Positions 48,438 through 57,397 are shown, counted from the first letter of the stretch. The stretch is 64,000 bases of DNA from a bacterium (GCA_030426085.1 JAUHYW010000007.1:142265-206264); one strand, 5' to 3'. Program-made: numbers and translations. The notes: a model not told the origin generated them from the letters alone.

Positions 48438-50939
48438 ATGACGTCCCGCCCGCTGCCCCTCCTCGTCGAAGCCGCCGTCGTCGGCACGCTGCTCGCCGGC
48501 CTCGCCGAGGGCGCGCGGCTGGCCACGTTCGGCGCCGGCGCCGCGCTGGCCGGCCTCGGGCTGTGGGCCCCGCTGCTGCCGGCGGTCTTCGTGGGGCTGG
48601 TCGCCGCCGCGCTCATCGCCCGAGCCGCCCCGCTGCGGGCGCTCGCGACCCCCGACGGCCCGGCGTGGTCCGCCGCGGCCCTCATCCTGCTCGGCGGCGC
48701 GCTCGCCGGCCTCGGGTTCGGCGCGGGGCGCCTCGCCGGGCGGGCGGTCGCCATCCTCAAAGAGATCACCCTCATCGACCCGGTCCTCGCGGTGGGCACC
48801 ATCGGCCTCGGCCTGGGGGCGACCGTGCTCGCGCTCATCGTCATCGGCCCCCTCGCCCGCCTGCTCGGCCGCCTCACCCCCGGCCGGCGGATCGCCGTGA
48901 CGCTCGCGCTCGGCGCCGGCCCCCTGGCGACGGTCCTCGCCCTCGGCGCCCGCCCGCTGCTCCGGGGCAGCTCGTCCTGGCCCGGGGTCCTCGCCGCCAT
49001 CGCCCTCGGCGGGGCCATCGCCTGGGCCCTGCTCGCCCGCCGGCTGCTGCCCGAGCGCCCGCCGACCCGCCGCCGCTCGGCGATCGCCGTTGGGGCCCTG
49101 GCCCTCGTCGGCCTGCTCGGCCTCATCGCCTATGGCAACAGCGTCGACGCCCGGGGCGCGGTGGACGACAGCCGGGGCGTCGCCCGCCCCCTCGCCCGGA
49201 TGCTGACCACACTCGCCGACCGCGACGGGGACGGGTTCGCCGGCCTCATCGGCGGCGACTGCGACGACGGCGACCCCGAGATCAACCCCCTGGCCATCGA
49301 CCGCCCGGGCAACGGCGTCGACGAAGACTGCGACGGCGCCGACCGCACCTCCACCGCCCGCGAGGCGGCCCCGGTCACCCACCACCCGGTGCCGCCCGCC
49401 CTGCGCGACCGCCCGCTCAACGTCCTGCTCATCAGCGTCGACACCGTGCGCGCCGACCGGATGTCGCTCTACGGCCACGACCGGCCGACCTCCCCCCGCA
49501 TCGACGCCCTCGGCGCCCAGAGCGTCGTCTTCGAGCGGGCCTACCCCGCCGCCAACCAGACCCGCCACGCGCTGCCCACGATGCACGCCGGCCGGCACAT
49601 CGACTTCATGCGCACCGACCGCCGCAGCACCTCCGTGCTGTTCGTCGAGGGCAACCACCTGCTCTTCGAGCGCCTGAAGGCCGCCGGGCTGGCCACCGAG
49701 GCCCACCTGAGCCACTACTTCAACCACTACCTGCACCTGGGCCTGGGGCAAGGCATCGACCGGGTCGTCGACGTGAAGCAGAAGGTCCGCTCACCGCTCA
49801 GCGCGCCGACGATCACCGACAACGCGATCGCCGGCCTCGACCGCCACCGCGGCGAGCGCTGGGCCATGTGGGTGCACTACACCGAACCCCACGCCCCGTA
49901 TCAGGCCCATGACGGCATCCACTTCGGCGACGACCCGATCGACCGCTACGACGGCGAGATCCTGCGGGTCGACCGGGAGATCGGCCGGCTGCTCGACGCC
50001 CTCGACCGCCGGGGGCTGACCGACTCCACGGTGATCGCGATCACCTCGGACCACGGCGAAGAGTTCGGCGAGCACGGCCGCGAGTTCCACGGCAAGCAGC
50101 TCTACGAAGAGTCGATCCGGGTGCCCCTGCTCATCGCCGCCCCCGGCCTGCCCCCGGCCCGGATCCCCGAGCCGGTCAGCCAGATCGACCTGGCCCACAC
50201 CGTCGCCAACCTGCTCGGGCTGCCCCCGGCCCCGGGCTACGGCGCGCTCAGCCTCGTCGACCGCATGCTCGGCGCCCCCGGCGACCCCGAGCGCACCCTC
50301 TTCGTCGACTGCATCTGGCACGACGACCGCCCCGCCGAGCGCCAGCTCGCGGTCATCGAGGGGCAGTGGAAGCTCATCTACGACGTGCGCAACGGCCGGG
50401 TGCGGCTGTACGACCTCGCCGCCGACCCCGGCGAGACCCGCTCGGTGCACCGCGAGCACGGCGCGCGCACCGCCCGGATGCGGGCCGCCGCCCGGGAGCA
50501 GATCACCCGCTACCAGGAGACCACGCTCGAGCAGCTCCTCGAGCGGCGGGTGGCCGACCGCGCGCCGCCGGATCTGCCGGGGCCGAAGCAGGTCATCGCC
50601 CCCGGGCTGCGGCTGCACGGGGCCCGCATCGAGCGGGTCAGCCCCCACCTGCCGATGTACGGCGCCCGGGTCTGGCTCGAAGCCGAAGGCGACACCCGCC
50701 CGGACTACGTGCTGCGCTTCGAGTGGTTCGACGGCGCCGAGCGCAAGGTCGCCCGGCGGGACGTGCGCCCGCTCGCCGGGCGCTACCCGACCCACCGCTG
50801 GCAGGCCGGCGAGGTCGTCGAGGCGGTCATGCGCACCCGCATCCAGCGCGGGCGCCGCCCCTACCGGGTCGACCTCACCGTGCTCGACGGCGACGCCCCG
50901 ATCACCTCGCCGCTCACCCTCGGCCGCGTCGCCCGCTGA
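48438..50939 (+). CDS. membrane sulfatase/phosphoethanolamine-transferase-fold protein
   Basis: This 833-residue protein has six or seven hydrophobic helices in residues 1-235. A MopE-like metal-binding insert follows at about 261-302 (DRDGDGFAGLIGGDCDDGDP). The alkaline-phosphatase-superfamily domain starts at about 327 with LNVLLISVDTVRADRMSLYG and includes SDHGEEFGEHG near 536. The sulfatase signature Cys/Ser-x-Pro-x-Arg is replaced by NQTRHALP (T375), so formylglycine cannot form. A threonine nucleophile, as in LtaS and EptA, is likely. The activity could be a hydrolase or a headgroup transferase at the cell envelope. A C-terminal beta domain follows (about 700-833). GAGG precedes the ATG. 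Confidence 0.82.
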   Translation: MTSRPLPLLVEAAVVGTLLAGLAEGARLATFGAGAALAGLGLWAPLLPAVFVGLVAAALIARAAPLRALATPDGPAWSAAALILLGGALAGLGFGAGRLAGRAVAILKEITLIDPVLAVGTIGLGLGATVLALIVIGPLARLLGRLTPGRRIAVTLALGAGPLATVLALGARPLLRGSSSWPGVLAAIALGGAIAWALLARRLLPERPPTRRRSAIAVGALALVGLLGLIAYGNSVDARGAVDDSRGVARPLARMLTTLADRDGDGFAGLIGGDCDDGDPEINPLAIDRPGNGVDEDCDGADRTSTAREAAPVTHHPVPPALRDRPLNVLLISVDTVRADRMSLYGHDRPTSPRIDALGAQSVVFERAYPAANQTRHALPTMHAGRHIDFMRTDRRSTSVLFVEGNHLLFERLKAAGLATEAHLSHYFNHYLHLGLGQGIDRVVDVKQKVRSPLSAPTITDNAIAGLDRHRGERWAMWVHYTEPHAPYQAHDGIHFGDDPIDRYDGEILRVDREIGRLLDALDRRGLTDSTVIAITSDHGEEFGEHGREFHGKQLYEESIRVPLLIAAPGLPPARIPEPVSQIDLAHTVANLLGLPPAPGYGALSLVDRMLGAPGDPERTLFVDCIWHDDRPAERQLAVIEGQWKLIYDVRNGRVRLYDLAADPGETRSVHREHGARTARMRAAAREQITRYQETTLEQLLERRVADRAPPDLPGPKQVIAPGLRLHGARIERVSPHLPMYGARVWLEAEGDTRPDYVLRFEWFDGAERKVARRDVRPLAGRYPTHRWQAGEVVEAVMRTRIQRGRRPYRVDLTVLDGDAPITSPLTLGRVAR

Positions 50940-50948
50940 CGGGCGCCG

Positions 50949-53639
50949 TCACAGCTCGGTGCAGTCGGTCTCGCGGGTGACCAGCCGCCAGTTGGTGCCG
51001 CTGTCGTCGGTGGGGCTGACGATGAGCACGTCGTAGGCCGAGACGTCGACGTTGTCCAGGTCGTTGCCGTACGACCCCTGGGCCGCGTACCAGTAGGCCA
51101 CCGGCGCGTCGACCCGGAAGACCGGCTCGGTCGACCACAGGTTGTACAGCCCGTTGTTGGCGGTCACGTCGGTCGCCCACCAGGCGGTCGCCGTCTCGGC
51201 GTCGCCCGCGGGGGGCACCTCGCCCGTCGAGAAGATGCGGAAGCTCGCCGGCGAGAACACCGTGCGGATGGGATCGGGCGCCAGCAGCACGTTGCGCCAC
51301 TCGGTGCGGGCCGAGCCGTTCGCCTCCACCTGATTGAACGCCAGCCGGGCCTGCCCCGAGTCGCGGATCTGGATCGGCGCCCGGGTCGCGACCGGGTGCA
51401 GGTGAATCGGATCGGCGGCGTCGTTCGGCCTCAGCCGCTGGAGGGTGAGCTGGAGCGGCAGGAAGCCCTGCTCCGGCTCGCCCGGCTGATCGCCCTCGAT
51501 GGTCAGCGCGCGCACCGCCCACGCGCCCTCGTCGGCCACCTCGTACCCCAGCAGGATGTCCAGCTCGGCGACCCCGCCGCGGTTGATGGTCGCCCACCCG
51601 ATCTCGGGGATGTCGAACTGCTCGGCGAGGTACTCCACGTTGCCCAGCCCGCCGACCACCGCGTACACCCGCACGATCTTCTCGGGGCAGACCACCAGGA
51701 ACTGCTCGCCGGCCGGGTTGGCCGCGATCGAGCGGTGGTTGAGCGTATCGGCGGCGAGCACCTCGCTGCACCCGGGCAGCGGCGCGACCGCCCGGGGCGG
51801 CCCCTGCTCCGGCGTGCGGTCGGGGTGCCCCATGAAGACCGCCCAGTCCCCCTCCCCGCCCTCGACGTACTGCCGGGCGACCATCGCCGTCACCCCGCCC
51901 GCCGCCAGCAGGAAGCGGGCGTCGACCGCGTCGTTGAAGGTCAGCCGCAGATCACCCGGCGCGTCGTCGAACTGTCGCATCCCGAAGGTGCGCCCCTGCC
52001 ACTGATAGGTGTCGGCGTAGCGGAACATGACCCGATAGGCGTCGTTGCGCTCCACGTCGCCCGCCACGAAGGCGTAGCGCTGGCGGCCGTCCTCGACGAC
52101 CGTGGCGATGGGCCGGTCGGTCTCCCACCGATAGTCGACGTCCGAGATGCGATCGCCGGCGCAGCAGCGCCCGTCGTCCCGACTCCCGTCACAGTCCTGA
52201 TCGAGCCCGTCGCACACCTCGGGCACCGGGATGCAGCCCGGATCGAACTCGATGTCGTAGGCCGGCTGGTTGAGGAAGCGCTGGCGCAGCTCGAAAGTCT
52301 GGATGCGGGGGCGCCCGTCCCCCCGGAAGCCGAGGGCCACCAGATACTCGCTGCCCGCCGCGCCCTCGCAGGCCCCCTCGTCGCAGTCGTCGGCCACCGA
52401 GCACCGGGCCCCGCCGACCGCGCAGCGCCCGGTGCGGGCCCGATCGGGCAGCGTGCGGCGGGCCATCGCCCGGACCCGATCGAAGGGCCACTCCGAGGTG
52501 TCGGTCCAGCTCTGCACGCTGTCCCACGTCGAGCGGGGCCCCACCACCGAAGCCACCAGCCGCCGGGCCTGATCGATCACCCGCCCCCCGACCACCGGCC
52601 GCTCGTCGCCGTCATTGGAGAAGGCCGTGCCCGACGACAGCTCGAAGAACGAGATGCGATAGTCCCCGGTGTCCTCGTAGAGCCCGGTCACCCCGATGTT
52701 CTGGTCGACCCCGAAGGCATAGATCCGGCTGACCAGCGCCCGCTGCCCGTCCGAGATCAGCCGGCTCTGGTTGCCGCCGGGGCAGACGAACGTACCCGCC
52801 GCCTGCCAGTCCGCGTCCCGGATCTGGAGGCACTGCCCGGCGTCGCTGAAGAACAGCACCACCCCCGCCGAGACCGCCGTCGCGTCGTCGGGCATGTCCA
52901 GCTCGAAGTCGTCGACCACCCGGGGCTCGACCTCCAGCTCGTTGCTCACCCGCTGCCAGGCCAGCGCGCCTTCGGCGGTGCGGGCGATCACCAGCACCCC
53001 GTCGGACGCCGCGGCGAGCAGCGGCGGCCCGAACAGCCCATCCAGCTCGACCCGGGTCTCTTCGGGCAGATCGACCTGGAACAGCGCCACCGGCGCGTCG
53101 GCCGCCCCGAACGCGACCCACGGGTAGCCGTCGACCTCCAGGGCGGCCACCCGCTCGGGGCGCACCTCGGGGATCGCCACGACCCGCGGGCCATCGACGA
53201 TGCGGGCGTCGTCGTCCACCTCGGCCGAGACCACCTGCCCGTCGGCGTCGACCCAGACGAAGAACGTGTCCGACCCCCGCCGGGTGACGGCGACCTGCTC
53301 GAACGGCGGCGGCTCGACCACCTCGCCCCCGCCGACGCCCTCGTCGATCGCCATGTCGAAGCCCTCGTCGACCGCCAGATCGAGCCCGCCGGCCCCCCCG
53401 GCGCCCACGTCCGCCATGTCGGCCATATCGGGCTCGCCCCCGTCTGACGGGACGCGCCCATCGGGCCCCACGTCGTCCCCTGCGGCGTCGCCGCCCGCGC
53501 CGTCCTGCCGACCGCTGTCGCCCACCGCCCCGTCGCGGACCCCGAGGGGATCGGCGGTGCACCCGGCGAAGGCCAGCGCGGCCCACGCCAACCAGACCGC
53601 GGCTGCGGCTCCCATGCGGCCCCCGGCGATACGTGTCAT
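50949..53639 (-). CDS. large lipoprotein with MopE-like motif
   Basis: This 896-residue protein starts at MTRIAGGRMG (53639), with GGAG 7 bases upstream, and has a signal peptide ending in lipobox AFAGC. A Gly/Asp-rich linker (residues 30-120, including GVGGGEVVEPP) leads to beta-strand-rich sequence that resembles propeller blades (DTFFVWVDADGQVVSAEVDD, GYPWVAFGAADAPVALFQV). A cysteine-rich segment (CDGLDQDCDGSRDDGRC) in the middle is a MopE-like metal site. Two short cysteine motifs, RCAVGGARCSVADDCDEG and CEGAAG, lie before it. Such proteins are frequent, unannotated surface lipoproteins in Myxococcota. An upstream 22-codon extension has no signal peptide and is rejected. Confidence 0.78.
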   Translation of the reverse strand: MTRIAGGRMGAAAAVWLAWAALAFAGCTADPLGVRDGAVGDSGRQDGAGGDAAGDDVGPDGRVPSDGGEPDMADMADVGAGGAGGLDLAVDEGFDMAIDEGVGGGEVVEPPPFEQVAVTRRGSDTFFVWVDADGQVVSAEVDDDARIVDGPRVVAIPEVRPERVAALEVDGYPWVAFGAADAPVALFQVDLPEETRVELDGLFGPPLLAAASDGVLVIARTAEGALAWQRVSNELEVEPRVVDDFELDMPDDATAVSAGVVLFFSDAGQCLQIRDADWQAAGTFVCPGGNQSRLISDGQRALVSRIYAFGVDQNIGVTGLYEDTGDYRISFFELSSGTAFSNDGDERPVVGGRVIDQARRLVASVVGPRSTWDSVQSWTDTSEWPFDRVRAMARRTLPDRARTGRCAVGGARCSVADDCDEGACEGAAGSEYLVALGFRGDGRPRIQTFELRQRFLNQPAYDIEFDPGCIPVPEVCDGLDQDCDGSRDDGRCCAGDRISDVDYRWETDRPIATVVEDGRQRYAFVAGDVERNDAYRVMFRYADTYQWQGRTFGMRQFDDAPGDLRLTFNDAVDARFLLAAGGVTAMVARQYVEGGEGDWAVFMGHPDRTPEQGPPRAVAPLPGCSEVLAADTLNHRSIAANPAGEQFLVVCPEKIVRVYAVVGGLGNVEYLAEQFDIPEIGWATINRGGVAELDILLGYEVADEGAWAVRALTIEGDQPGEPEQGFLPLQLTLQRLRPNDAADPIHLHPVATRAPIQIRDSGQARLAFNQVEANGSARTEWRNVLLAPDPIRTVFSPASFRIFSTGEVPPAGDAETATAWWATDVTANNGLYNLWSTEPVFRVDAPVAYWYAAQGSYGNDLDNVDVSAYDVLIVSPTDDSGTNWRLVTRETDCTEL

Positions 53640-53749
53640 GACTGGACTCCATGTGATGACTGTCGGCGACCTTACCCCAGCCCCGATTGCCGAATCACGC
53701 CTCACCCACCGCCCGAGACCTCGCCCGGCGATGGTGGTACGGTGCGCTC

Positions 53750-54568
53750 ATGCGAAGCCCCCTGATCACCTCGACCCTCGCCGCCCTGCTCACCGCGTGC
53801 GCCGTCGCCCAGTCGCCGCTGCCCGACGCCGGAGACCCCGACCCGCCGCGGGACATGCTGCCCCCGCTCGACCGCGACCCCCGGCCCGATCCCGACCCCG
53901 ACAGCGGCGCCCCCGACCCCGAGCCCGACGCCGCGCCGGACCCCGAGCCCGACAGCGGCCCCGACCCCGACATGGCCCCCCCGCCGGACCCCGACATGGG
54001 CCCCCCGCCGGACCCCGACATGGGCCCCCCGCCGGACCCCGACATGGGCCCCCCGCCGGACCCCGACATGGGCCCCCCGCCCGAGGACCCCTACACCTGG
54101 CTGATCATCGTCGACGACACCCAGGTCGACAGCAACGCCGGCACCGCCGGGATCGACCTGTGCGGCGTCGCCGCCGACTGCGACGGCGTGGTCGAGCCCG
54201 CCGTGCAGGCCGACTACATCCAGGGCGACGGCCTCGTCTGCGGCCCGGCCGACCCCGACCCGTGCAGCGGCACCGCCCGGGACGACCCCAGCGCCGCGCT
54301 CGACATCGGCGCCGCCTGCGAGGCCGGCTCGTCGCCGAGCGACTACGTCTCGCTGGGCCTCTCGGGCCAGATCGGCCTGCGCTTCGAGCGCCCCCTGCCC
54401 GGCTGCACGGTGACCGTCTTCGAGTTCGCCGGCCGGGACGACGAGCCCTACGACGCCTACGTCTGCCGCGGCCCGATCCTGAGCGCCGAGGACTGCCTGC
54501 TCGACGGCGAGCCGGTGCTGCGCGCGCGCCTCGGCGGCGACGCCAGCGCCGACATCCCCCAGCCGTGA
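53750..54568 (+). CDS. small lipoprotein with Pro/Asp repeat linker
   Basis: A 272-residue protein starts at MRSPLITSTLAALLTAC; the cysteine at residue 17 of the lipobox LLTAC is the likely lipid site. Residues about 25-112 are a Pro/Asp-rich linker with four PDPDMGPP units. The C-terminal domain (YTWLIIVDDTQVDSNAGTAG, then several cysteines) contains at least six Cys, which suggests disulphides. No family is recognised. The open frame extends upstream to 53687, but the signal peptide sets the start at 53750. Its stop overlaps the GTG of the acetyltransferase gene (GTGA), so the two are coupled. Confidence 0.75.
   Translation: MRSPLITSTLAALLTACAVAQSPLPDAGDPDPPRDMLPPLDRDPRPDPDPDSGAPDPEPDAAPDPEPDSGPDPDMAPPPDPDMGPPPDPDMGPPPDPDMGPPPDPDMGPPPEDPYTWLIIVDDTQVDSNAGTAGIDLCGVAADCDGVVEPAVQADYIQGDGLVCGPADPDPCSGTARDDPSAALDIGAACEAGSSPSDYVSLGLSGQIGLRFERPLPGCTVTVFEFAGRDDEPYDAYVCRGPILSAEDCLLDGEPVLRARLGGDASADIPQP
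53961..54080 (+). repeat. 24-bp tandem repeats encoding PDPDMGPP
   Basis: Four nearly perfect copies of a 24-base unit (CCGGACCCCGACATGGGCCC plus CCCG) follow one diverged copy (with ATGGCC). They lie in the surface linker of a lipoprotein and keep the reading frame, so unit number may vary between strains. Confidence 0.85.
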
Positions 54569-55179
54569 CCGCCCCGTTCCGAGTGGCCCCCGGCTTCGAG
54601 CCCCGCCACCGGGCCGACGCCGCCGGGCTCTACTGGCAGGCCTTCGGGGCCAAGCTGGGCAAGGTCCTCGGCCCCGAACCCCGGGCGCGGGCCTTCTTCG
54701 AGCGGGTGCTCGACCCGAGCCACGCCCACGGCGCGTTCGACCCCGACGGCCGCCTCATCGGCCTCGCCGGCTTCAAGACCGCCGACGGGGCCCTCATCGA
54801 CGGCGGCTGGGCCGACCTGCGGGCCACCTATGGCCGCCTCGGCGCGCTGTGGCGGGCCCCGCTGCTCGCCCTCGTCGAGCGCCCGGTCGCCCCCGACATC
54901 CTGCTCATGGACGGCATCTCGGTCCGGGCCGACGCCCGGGGCCTCGGCGTCGGCAGCGCGCTGCTCGCCGCCATCGTCGACGAGGCCCGCCGCCGCGGCG
55001 CGCGGGCGGTGCGGCTCGACGTGGTCGAGCGCAATCACCGGGCCCGGGCCCTCTACGAACGCCGGGGCTTCGAACCGGTCGCCACCGAGAGCGCCGGCCC
55101 CCTGCGCCACGTCTTCGGCTTCCGCCGCTCGACCACCATGCTGCGCCCCGTCACGGGTGACACCGCCCCCGCCCCGTGA
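54565..55179 (+). CDS. GNAT-family N-acetyltransferase
   Basis: This 204-residue protein has the GNAT acetyl-CoA site: ILLMDGISVRADARGLGVGS with the R-x-x-G-x-G core, followed by ALLAAIVDEARRRGARAVRL and DVVERNHRARALYERRGFEP, a typical GNAT ending. It transfers an acetyl group from acetyl-CoA to an unknown amine. The start is GTG at 54565, overlapping the upstream lipoprotein stop by 4 bases. The frame is open far upstream, but only as a shadow of the lipoprotein. It is followed with a 4-base overlap by a tRNA methyltransferase gene, so it may modify a translation factor; this is speculative. Confidence 0.85.
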   Translation: MTAPFRVAPGFEPRHRADAAGLYWQAFGAKLGKVLGPEPRARAFFERVLDPSHAHGAFDPDGRLIGLAGFKTADGALIDGGWADLRATYGRLGALWRAPLLALVERPVAPDILLMDGISVRADARGLGVGSALLAAIVDEARRRGARAVRLDVVERNHRARALYERRGFEPVATESAGPLRHVFGFRRSTTMLRPVTGDTAPAP

Positions 55180-56069
55180 TACGAGCCCCCATGCTCGAAG
55201 ACACCTGCGACCTCACCCCGCCCGCCACGCTCGCCGCCGGCCGGCCCGTCATCTTCATCGACCGCCGCCGACGCGAGTTCCACGACGTTTTGCAGCCCGG
55301 CCGCACCACCAACGTGCGCGGCGACCGCCTGGCCCACGACGACGTCATCGGCCAGCCCGACGGCGCCCGGGTCGAGAGCCCCCGGGGCCGCATCTACCGG
55401 GCCTTCGCCGCCACGCTGGTGCAGCACGCGCTGTACATGAAGCGCCACGCGACGATCATCTACCCCAAAGACCTCGCCCCGATGCTCATGTGGGCCGACA
55501 TCGCCCCCGGGCAGACCGTCGTCGAAGGCGGCTTCGGATCGGGCGCCATGTCGATGGCCCTGCTGCGCACCATCGGCCCCGCCGGCCGGCTGATCACCTA
55601 CGAGCTGCAAGAGGCCGCGGTCAACGCCGCCCGCAAGAACGTCGAAGCCTTCTTCGGCGGCCCGGTGCCCAACCACGAGGTGCGCCTCGGCGACATCTAC
55701 GACGGCATCCCCGAGCGGGAGGTCGACCGCGTCGTGCTCGACGTGCCCGAACCGTGGAGCGTCGTGCCCCACGCGGCCAACGCCCTGCGCGACGGGGGCA
55801 TCCTCACGGCCTACGTGCCCACCACCTTGCAGCTCCAGAAGTTCGCGCTCGCCGTGCGCGAGCACCCCGGGTTCGCCACCACCGAGTGCCTCGAGATCCT
55901 GCTGCGCTCGTGGCACGTCACCCGGGAGAGCGTGCGCCCCGACCAGCAGATGGTGGGGCACACCGGCTTCATCGCCTTCAGCCGGCGGGCGGCGCACCCC
56001 AACCGGGACGCCATCCCCCAGCCCGAGCCCCAGCCCGATCCCGAGCCCGCCGCCGAACCGACCGGGTGA
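55176..56069 (+). CDS. trmI: tRNA (adenine-58-N1)-methyltransferase TrmI family
   Basis: A 297-residue protein with the TrmI layout: an N-terminal beta domain (FIDRRRREFHDVLQPGRTTN), the segment IYPKDLAPMLMWADIAPGQTV, the SAM-binding motif VVEGGFGSGAMSMAL, and LDVPEPWSVVPHAANAL with the DxPxPW signature of m1A58 enzymes. It methylates A58 in the T-loop of tRNA using SAM. GTG at 55176 overlaps the previous stop by 4 bases; an ATG five codons later is possible. The C-terminus adds a Pro/Glu tail (PQPEPQPDPEPAAEP) not typical of the family. Confidence 0.88.
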   Translation: MIRAPMLEDTCDLTPPATLAAGRPVIFIDRRRREFHDVLQPGRTTNVRGDRLAHDDVIGQPDGARVESPRGRIYRAFAATLVQHALYMKRHATIIYPKDLAPMLMWADIAPGQTVVEGGFGSGAMSMALLRTIGPAGRLITYELQEAAVNAARKNVEAFFGGPVPNHEVRLGDIYDGIPEREVDRVVLDVPEPWSVVPHAANALRDGGILTAYVPTTLQLQKFALAVREHPGFATTECLEILLRSWHVTRESVRPDQQMVGHTGFIAFSRRAAHPNRDAIPQPEPQPDPEPAAEPTG

Positions 56070-56124
56070 GCGTCACCCGGGCCCGGCCCGGCGAATCCCA
56101 ACCCTCGACCCCGAGGAGCACCCG

Positions 56125-56439
56125 ATGCGCGTCATCCTCTGCAACTGCCCCGCTGGCGACAGCGCCGCGACGCTCGCCCGGACCCTGGTCGACGCCGGCC
56201 TCGCCGCCTGCGTCAACGTGATCCCCGGCGTGAAGAGCATCTACCGCTGGCAGGGCGAGGTCGTCGAAGACGGCGAGAACACCCTGCTGATCAAGGCCGC
56301 CGCCGAGAACCTGCCCGCGCTGCGCAAAGCCCTCGTCGACCGCCACCCGTACGAGGTGCCCGAGTTCGTGGTGCTCGACGTCGACGTCGACGCCAGCTAC
56401 GCCCCCTACGTCGACTGGGTCCGCGCCGCGCAACCCTGA
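56125..56439 (+). CDS. cutA: CutA1 divalent cation tolerance protein
   Basis: A 104-residue protein with the CutA trimer fold signature: RVILCNCPAGDSA, LVDAGLAACVNVIPGVKSIY, RWQGEVVEDGENTLLIKA and HPYEVPEFVVLDVD. It is normal length for the family and cytoplasmic. CutA is linked to copper tolerance and to signalling, but its biochemical role is unclear. GAGGAG lies 6 bases before the ATG. The short distance from the tRNA methyltransferase gene and to the next gene suggests one transcript. Confidence 0.92.
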   Translation: MRVILCNCPAGDSAATLARTLVDAGLAACVNVIPGVKSIYRWQGEVVEDGENTLLIKAAAENLPALRKALVDRHPYEVPEFVVLDVDVDASYAPYVDWVRAAQP

Positions 56440-56464
56440 CCCCGACCCTGGGAGGATCCCACCC

Positions 56465-56764
56465 ATGGATCACATCGATCACGTCGCCATCCAGGTCGAA
56501 GACATCGACCGCGCGGTGAAGTGGTACACCGACCGCTTCGACTGCGAGGTCGACTACAAAGACAAGACCTGGGCCTTCATCCACTTCGCCAACGTGGCCC
56601 TCGCGCTCGTCAAGCCCGACGAGCACCCGGCCCACGTCGCCGTGCGCACCGCCGACGCCGGCCCCGACGCCGCAACCCATCGGGACGGCACCCGCTCGGT
56701 CTACCTCACCGACAGCGAAGGCAACCGGGTCGAGCTGCTCGAGCGCCCCCCAGGCAGCCTCTGA
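56465..56764 (+). CDS. glyoxalase/VOC-superfamily protein
   Basis: This 99-residue protein reads HIDHVAIQVEDIDRAVKWY, then FIHFANVALALVKPDEHP and YLTDSEGNRVELLERPPG. This is one VOC module (beta-alpha-beta-beta-beta), with the metal-ligand positions His near residue 6 and Glu in RVELLE. It probably acts as a dimer. VOC members include glyoxalase I, methylmalonyl-CoA epimerase and resistance proteins; the substrate cannot be told. A GGAGG precedes the ATG by 8 bases. Confidence 0.85.
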   Translation: MDHIDHVAIQVEDIDRAVKWYTDRFDCEVDYKDKTWAFIHFANVALALVKPDEHPAHVAVRTADAGPDAATHRDGTRSVYLTDSEGNRVELLERPPGSL

Positions 56765-56845
56765 CAGCGCGCCCCGGGCGAGGGCCTTCACCCGGCCCGC
56801 CGCCCGTGCCAAGATGCGCGCGAAGACCCCAGCCGAGGTTCCACC

Positions 56846-57058
56846 GTGCGCATCCTGGCCACCCTGCTCATGCTGGCCCTCGTCGGCCTCTTCATCTACA
56901 GCCTCGTGTGGGCCTACGCCGACGCCGAGGCCCGGGGCAAGCCGGGCTGGCTGGTCGTGCTGCTCCTGGTGCTGCTCGCGTGGCCCGGCAGCCTCGTCCT
57001 GTGGCTGCTCATCCGCCCCGAAGACGCCCTGCCCGCCCGCAAGCCGCGCCGGCTCTGA
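56846..57058 (+). CDS. small two-helix membrane protein (PLDc_N-like)
   Basis: A 70-residue protein starts at GTG (56846). Two hydrophobic helices (LATLLMLALVGLFIYSLVWAY and WLVVLLLVLLAWPGSLVLWL, seen in parts) are separated by a charged loop with DAEARGKPG. The loop and the WP..V.W.L.RP ending resemble the PLD-nuclease N-terminal small membrane domain. It lies in the inner membrane and its function is unknown. Confidence 0.72.
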   Translation: MRILATLLMLALVGLFIYSLVWAYADAEARGKPGWLVVLLLVLLAWPGSLVLWLLIRPEDALPARKPRRL

Positions 57059-57073
57059 CCCCCGGCGCCCGCG

Positions 57074-57397
57074 TCACTCGGCGTCGACCATCGGGCCGCC
57101 GTCATCCGCGCGGTCGCCGTCGACCCCGTCGCAGTTCTGATCGATGTCATCGCCCACGGGATCCTCGGCCCAGGGGTGCACGTCGGGATCGCTGTCATCG
57201 CAGTCGTAGTTGTACAGACACGCGGCCGTGCTCGCCTCGCTGTAGTAGCCGTCCCCGTCGGCGTCGATCGCCGTGCCCTGGTCATCACACGAACAGCAGC
57301 GCAGCCCGAAGAGCAGCGGCGGCGTCAGCAGCCAGACCCGCAGGGTCGGCGACAGCCGCAGCGGGGCGAGCAGGCGGGGGCGGGCGAGCGCGGTCAT
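57074..57397 (-). CDS. small MopE-like metal-binding protein with N-terminal hydrophobic segment
   Basis: This 107-residue protein starts at ATG 57397, with GGAGG 4 bases upstream. The N-terminus contains a hydrophobic stretch (LRVWLLTPPLLFGLRCCSC) that may be a signal or lipoprotein anchor. The rest is one MopE-like unit: DADGDGYYSEASTAAC, DCDDSDPDVHPWAED and NCDGVDGD, rich in Asp and Cys for calcium or copper binding. It lies 50 bases downstream of pheT. It may be cotranscribed with pheST but is not related in function. Confidence 0.7.
   Translation of the reverse strand: MTALARPRLLAPLRLSPTLRVWLLTPPLLFGLRCCSCDDQGTAIDADGDGYYSEASTAACLYNYDCDDSDPDVHPWAEDPVGDDIDQNCDGVDGDRADDGGPMVDAE

Noticed and set aside
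46146..54080. CRISPR-like repeats
   Set aside because: The 18- and 24-bp units have no unique spacers and are in-frame coding repeats (PDAAPE, PDPDMGPP).
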